From: Clostridia bacterium
GTDB lineage: Bacteria > Bacillota > Clostridia > Oscillospirales > Acutalibacteraceae
DNA: 6,526 nt
Reading direction: 5' to 3'
NCBI GenBank assembly: GCA_900767015.1
Contig: CAAFXQ010000050.1
Span: 1 to 6,526 of the forward strand
Below, piece by piece: positions 4,426-6,526 of the stretch (its first letter is position 1; the number at the start of each line of letters is the position of its first letter). The notes under the pieces were generated by a model. It was not told the origin of the DNA and ran no database searches. It saw only the letters and a program-made list of their open reading frames with translations. Position numbers and translations under genes: made by a program.

Positions 4426-6480
4426 ATGCCTGTTGAAATTGCAAAAACCGCCGGCTTTTGCTTCGGTGTAAACCGGGCGGTAAAGATATTGGAAGAGCTG
4501 ACCGAAAAGGGAGAAAAGGTCTGCACCTTAGGACCGATTATCCATAATCCGCAGGTGATCGACGATTTTCGGAAAAAAGGCGTCCGGATTATCGACAGCC
4601 CCGACGAAGCCGACAAGGACAGCACCGTTGTCATCAGAGCGCACGGGATTACGGTACAGACAAGACAAAGGCTTGACGAGCTCGGGCTCAGATATGTGGA
4701 TACGACCTGCCCGTATGTGATGAAAATCCATAAGATCGTCGGCGAAAATACAACCGAAAACAATGTGCTTGTGATTGCGGGCGACGACAAACACCCGGAG
4801 GTCTGCGGCTTTCGGAGCGTGGCGAAGGGGGAGTCGTTTGTTGTAAAAACGCTCGAAGAAACCGAAAAATTGTTTGAAGATAACCCTGAATTATTCCAAA
4901 AAGAGATAATGCTCGTTTTTCAGACAACTTTTTCTGTCGAAGAGGGCAAAAAAATCTTAAATTTTTTAAAAAACCTATGTACAAAAGCAATTTATTTTGA
5001 TACAATATGTAAAGCGACTCAAAATCGGCAGCAGGAAGCTTTGGAAATGTCAAAGCGATGCGACGCCATGATAGTGGTAGGCGGACATTTCAGTTCGAAT
5101 ACCGTTAAGCTAAGGTCGGTATGTGAGAAAAACTGTCCGACTTTTCTTATTGAAAGCGCAAAGGAACTTTATGATATCGACTTTTCCGCTTTCAGCCTTG
5201 TTGGGGTAACAGCGGGGGCTTCGACTCCTGCACGTATAATAAAGGAGGTACATATTACTATGTCCGAAATCTTAAACAATGAAAACAAAACTTCCGATGA
5301 CATTTACTTTGTAAAGGCCATGGAAGAAAATTCCGAAGGTACGGTTAATACCGAGGCTCACGTTGAAGGAATTGTCGTGGGTATGACACCCAGTGAAATA
5401 CAGGTTGACACCGGCCGCAAGTACGCCGGATTTGTCCCCGCAGAGGAGTACAGCAACGATCCGTCCGCCGACTACCAGAAAGAGCTTAAAATCGGCGACA
5501 AGATCGATCTTATCATCATGAAGACCAACGATTCCGAAGGCACCATGATGCTTTCCAAGCGCCGTTTCGACGACAAGAACGCCTGGGAAAAGATCGTTGA
5601 AGCTTATGAAAACAAGGAAATACTCGAAGCCACGATTGCACAGGCTGTTAAAGGCGGCGTTCTCGCTTATCCGAAAGGCGTCCGTGTCTTTATCCCCGGT
5701 TCGCTTCTCGGTGTACCCAAGGGCTCTGAACTTGCCGATACAGTCGGTCAGACCGTAAAGCTTCTTATCATCGAAGCTGATAAACAAAAGAAACGTGCCG
5801 TAGGTTCCGTCCGTGCCGCCAAGAATATCGAGCGCAGCGAAAGCTTCGAAAAGGTATGGCAGGATGCCGAAGAGGGCAAGGAGTATATCGGTACCGTTAA
5901 GTCAATCGTTCCGTACGGTGCATTCGTTGATATCGGCGGAGCCGAGGGTATGGTTCATATCTCCGAGCTTTCCTGGAAGAGAATCAAGAATCCGTCCGAG
6001 GTTGTTTCCGTCGGCGACGAAATCAAGGTTTATGTCAAGGCTCTTATCGACGAAGACGGCAAGAGAAAGATCTCGCTCGGCTATAAGACCGCTGACACCA
6101 ATCCGTGGGAAATCTTCATCAGAAATAACGAAGTCGGTTCCGTAATCGACGTTAAGATCGTAAGATTCTGCACGTTCGGTGCTTTCGCCGAAATCAGTGA
6201 GGGTCTTGAGGGACTCATCCACATTTCACAGATTGCCAACCGTCACATCGCTTCTCCGAAGGACGAGCTTACCATCGGTGAGGTTGTTAAGGCGAAGGTT
6301 ATCGGTATCGACACCGAAAAGAAGCACGTTAACCTTTCTATCCGTGCTCTTCTTGAAGATGACGAGCCGGTTGAAGCTGCTGAAGCCGCCGAAGAAGCTG
6401 AAGAAGCAGTAGTAGCTGAAGATGTGGTTGCCGAGGAAGCCGCCGAAGAGGCTGCTCCGGCTGAAGAAACCGCTGAATAA
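4426..6480 (+). CDS. ispH: Bifunctional IspH (HMBPP reductase) / ribosomal protein S1 fusion
   Basis: A 684-residue two-part protein. Residues 1-275 are IspH, the [4Fe-4S] enzyme that reduces HMBPP to IPP and DMAPP in the last step of the MEP isoprenoid pathway. Cluster ligands Cys12 (AGFCFGV), Cys95 (DTTCPYV) and Cys195 (DTICKATQNRQ) are present. So are substrate residues His40, His73 (RAHG), His123-Pro-Glu125, Thr167/Thr168, SSN (223-225) and Ser266 (GAST). Residues 279-684 resemble a four-domain S1 like B. subtilis YpfD, with S1 folds at about 303-378, 397-466, 485-554 and 570-642; the third and fourth are most canonical (YGAFVDIGG, GMVHISEL; FGAFAEI, GLIHISQI). A 41-residue Ala/Glu tail ends the protein. 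The start ATG has AGGAG (4414-4418) seven bases upstream, overlapping the plsC stop. The fusion is known in Clostridia. Here an in-frame ATG at Met279 has its own perfect Shine-Dalgarno, so the S1 part may also be made separately. Confidence 0.95.
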   Translation: MPVEIAKTAGFCFGVNRAVKILEELTEKGEKVCTLGPIIHNPQVIDDFRKKGVRIIDSPDEADKDSTVVIRAHGITVQTRQRLDELGLRYVDTTCPYVMKIHKIVGENTTENNVLVIAGDDKHPEVCGFRSVAKGESFVVKTLEETEKLFEDNPELFQKEIMLVFQTTFSVEEGKKILNFLKNLCTKAIYFDTICKATQNRQQEALEMSKRCDAMIVVGGHFSSNTVKLRSVCEKNCPTFLIESAKELYDIDFSAFSLVGVTAGASTPARIIKEVHITMSEILNNENKTSDDIYFVKAMEENSEGTVNTEAHVEGIVVGMTPSEIQVDTGRKYAGFVPAEEYSNDPSADYQKELKIGDKIDLIIMKTNDSEGTMMLSKRRFDDKNAWEKIVEAYENKEILEATIAQAVKGGVLAYPKGVRVFIPGSLLGVPKGSELADTVGQTVKLLIIEADKQKKRAVGSVRAAKNIERSESFEKVWQDAEEGKEYIGTVKSIVPYGAFVDIGGAEGMVHISELSWKRIKNPSEVVSVGDEIKVYVKALIDEDGKRKISLGYKTADTNPWEIFIRNNEVGSVIDVKIVRFCTFGAFAEISEGLEGLIHISQIANRHIASPKDELTIGEVVKAKVIGIDTEKKHVNLSIRALLEDDEPVEAAEAAEEAEEAVVAEDVVAEEAAEEAAPAEETAE
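4948..5006 (+). promoter_or_regulatory. Putative internal promoter with UP-like A/T tracts, inside ispH
   Basis: Within the IspH half lies TGTACA (4978-4983; 4 of 6 to consensus), then exactly 17 bases, then TACAAT (5001-5006; 5 of 6). Just upstream are A7 (4948-4954) and the perfect palindrome TTTTTTAAAAAA (4962-4973), where an UP element would contact RNA polymerase alpha. Transcription would begin near 5013, leaving a leader of about 250 bases before the internal S1 start at 5260. The stretch is visibly more AT-rich than its surroundings. It is also coding, so chance is possible. Confidence 0.42.
5241..5262 (+). promoter_or_regulatory. rpsA: Internal Shine-Dalgarno and in-frame ATG for a stand-alone S1 protein
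   Basis: AAAGGAGGT (5241-5249) is a full-strength ribosome binding site, stronger than the one at the head of the fusion. It lies 10 bases before ATG 5260-5262, which is in frame as Met279. It sits exactly where the IspH domain ends (IIKEV, 271-275) and an S1 N-terminus begins (MSEILNNEN). Initiation here would give a 406-residue four-domain S1 protein encoded by 5260-6480, close in size to free-standing Firmicutes S1 homologues. The site is clear; its use in the cell is inferred. Confidence 0.7.
6355..6477 (+). repeat. Low-complexity Ala/Glu acidic tail of S1
   Basis: The last 41 codons (residues 644-684) encode 19 acidic residues and 14 alanines with no lysine, arginine or histidine, built from repeated GAAGCT/GAAGCC-like codon pairs. 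The tail follows the fourth S1 domain and is probably disordered or loosely helical. Acidic extensions are common on clostridial S1 proteins, and the length is likely to vary between strains because of the repeats. Confidence 0.8.
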
Positions 6481-6495
6481 TTCATAAAAATGACT

Positions 6496-6524
6496 CTCTG
6501 CAAGGATACTGTGTCTTTGCAGAG
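6496..6524 (+). terminator. Probable terminator hairpin at the end of the operon, cut by the window edge
   Basis: CTCTGCAAGGA (6496-6506) pairs with TCTTTGCAGAG (6514-6524) as an 11-bp stem with one G-T wobble and a 7-base loop. It starts 15 bases after the TAA of the IspH-S1 gene. The window ends two bases past the stem, so the T-run needed to confirm an intrinsic terminator cannot be seen. Position and stem quality favour that reading. Confidence 0.6.
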
Positions 6525-6526
6525 CA

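Noticed and set aside
4146..4790. A 214-codon minus-strand open frame across the plsC/ispH junction.
   Set aside because: It is antisense to two clearly real enzymes, has no recognisable domain or SD, and looks like a codon-bias shadow.
2084..4941. TGTCGAA Spo0A-box-like heptamers inside the flavoprotein, cmk and ispH genes.
   Set aside because: All are within coding sequence (Val-Glu or Ser/Val-Glu codons), none lies near a promoter, and such heptamers are expected by chance in this length.
4948..4973. Homopolymer A and T runs in ispH as a programmed frameshift or slippage site.
   Set aside because: The frame continues intact through the essential Cys195 motif into S1, and there is no useful alternative product; the tracts fit a promoter UP-like role better.
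5235..5240. A perfect TATAAT just before the internal SD.
   Set aside because: No -35-like element sits 16-18 bases upstream (the region is GC-rich), and transcription from it would start inside the SD, giving an mRNA without a ribosome binding site.
5272..5787. A 171-codon minus-strand open frame opposite the first S1 domains.
   Set aside because: The sense frame encodes canonical S1 domains with strong codon bias; the antisense product resembles nothing known to me.

Overview
The window is about 6.5 kb of bacterial chromosome with every gene on the + strand. It most likely comes from a spore-forming member of the Clostridia, possibly an Oscillospirales/Ruminococcaceae-type gut anaerobe. 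The evidence is a Spo0A master sporulation regulator, a fusion of IspH to ribosomal protein S1 (an arrangement known from Clostridia), strong AGGAGG-type ribosome binding sites and moderate GC with AT-rich spacers. The class-level call is fairly firm; anything below that is a guess. The first 20 bases are not biological: they match the 3' end of the Illumina TruSeq read-1 adapter, so this is probably the end of an assembled contig and nothing can be said about what lies upstream.

Layout. 1-20 adapter; 41-802 spo0A; 803-1009 a spacer holding a long imperfect hairpin, a good intrinsic terminator and a good sigma-A-type promoter. From that promoter a tight five-gene run follows: 1010-1792 a multi-pass membrane protein of the DUF1624 / heparan-alpha-glucosaminide N-acetyltransferase-like family; 1810-3057 a BaiN/HI0933-family flavoprotein; 3054-3716 cytidylate kinase (cmk; GTG start overlapping the preceding stop by 4 nt); 3771-4415 a PlsC-type 1-acyl-glycerol-3-phosphate acyltransferase; 4426-6480 the IspH-S1 fusion. 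A terminator hairpin begins at 6496 and runs to the window edge.

How the genes fit together. The run mixes housekeeping functions: CMP/dCMP phosphorylation (cmk), phospholipid synthesis (plsC; CTP is also consumed in making CDP-diacylglycerol), isoprenoid precursor synthesis (IspH) and mRNA binding or translation (S1). The flavoprotein and the DUF1624 protein have no assigned role here; flavoprotein-cmk-plsC-ispH/S1 is, from memory, a recurrent clostridial order.

Most worth attention: (1) the S1 half of the fusion appears to be equipped as a gene of its own, with a perfect Shine-Dalgarno before an in-frame ATG exactly at the domain boundary, an AT-rich promoter-like element inside the ispH half, and a sharp change in codon choice between the halves; (2) the Spo0A receiver keeps the phospho-acceptor Asp56 but has lost the two acidic residues that normally bind Mg2+; (3) structured spacers after spo0A and before plsC. 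I found no mobile element, CRISPR array, tRNA, rRNA or defence system, and no convincing wholly new system.
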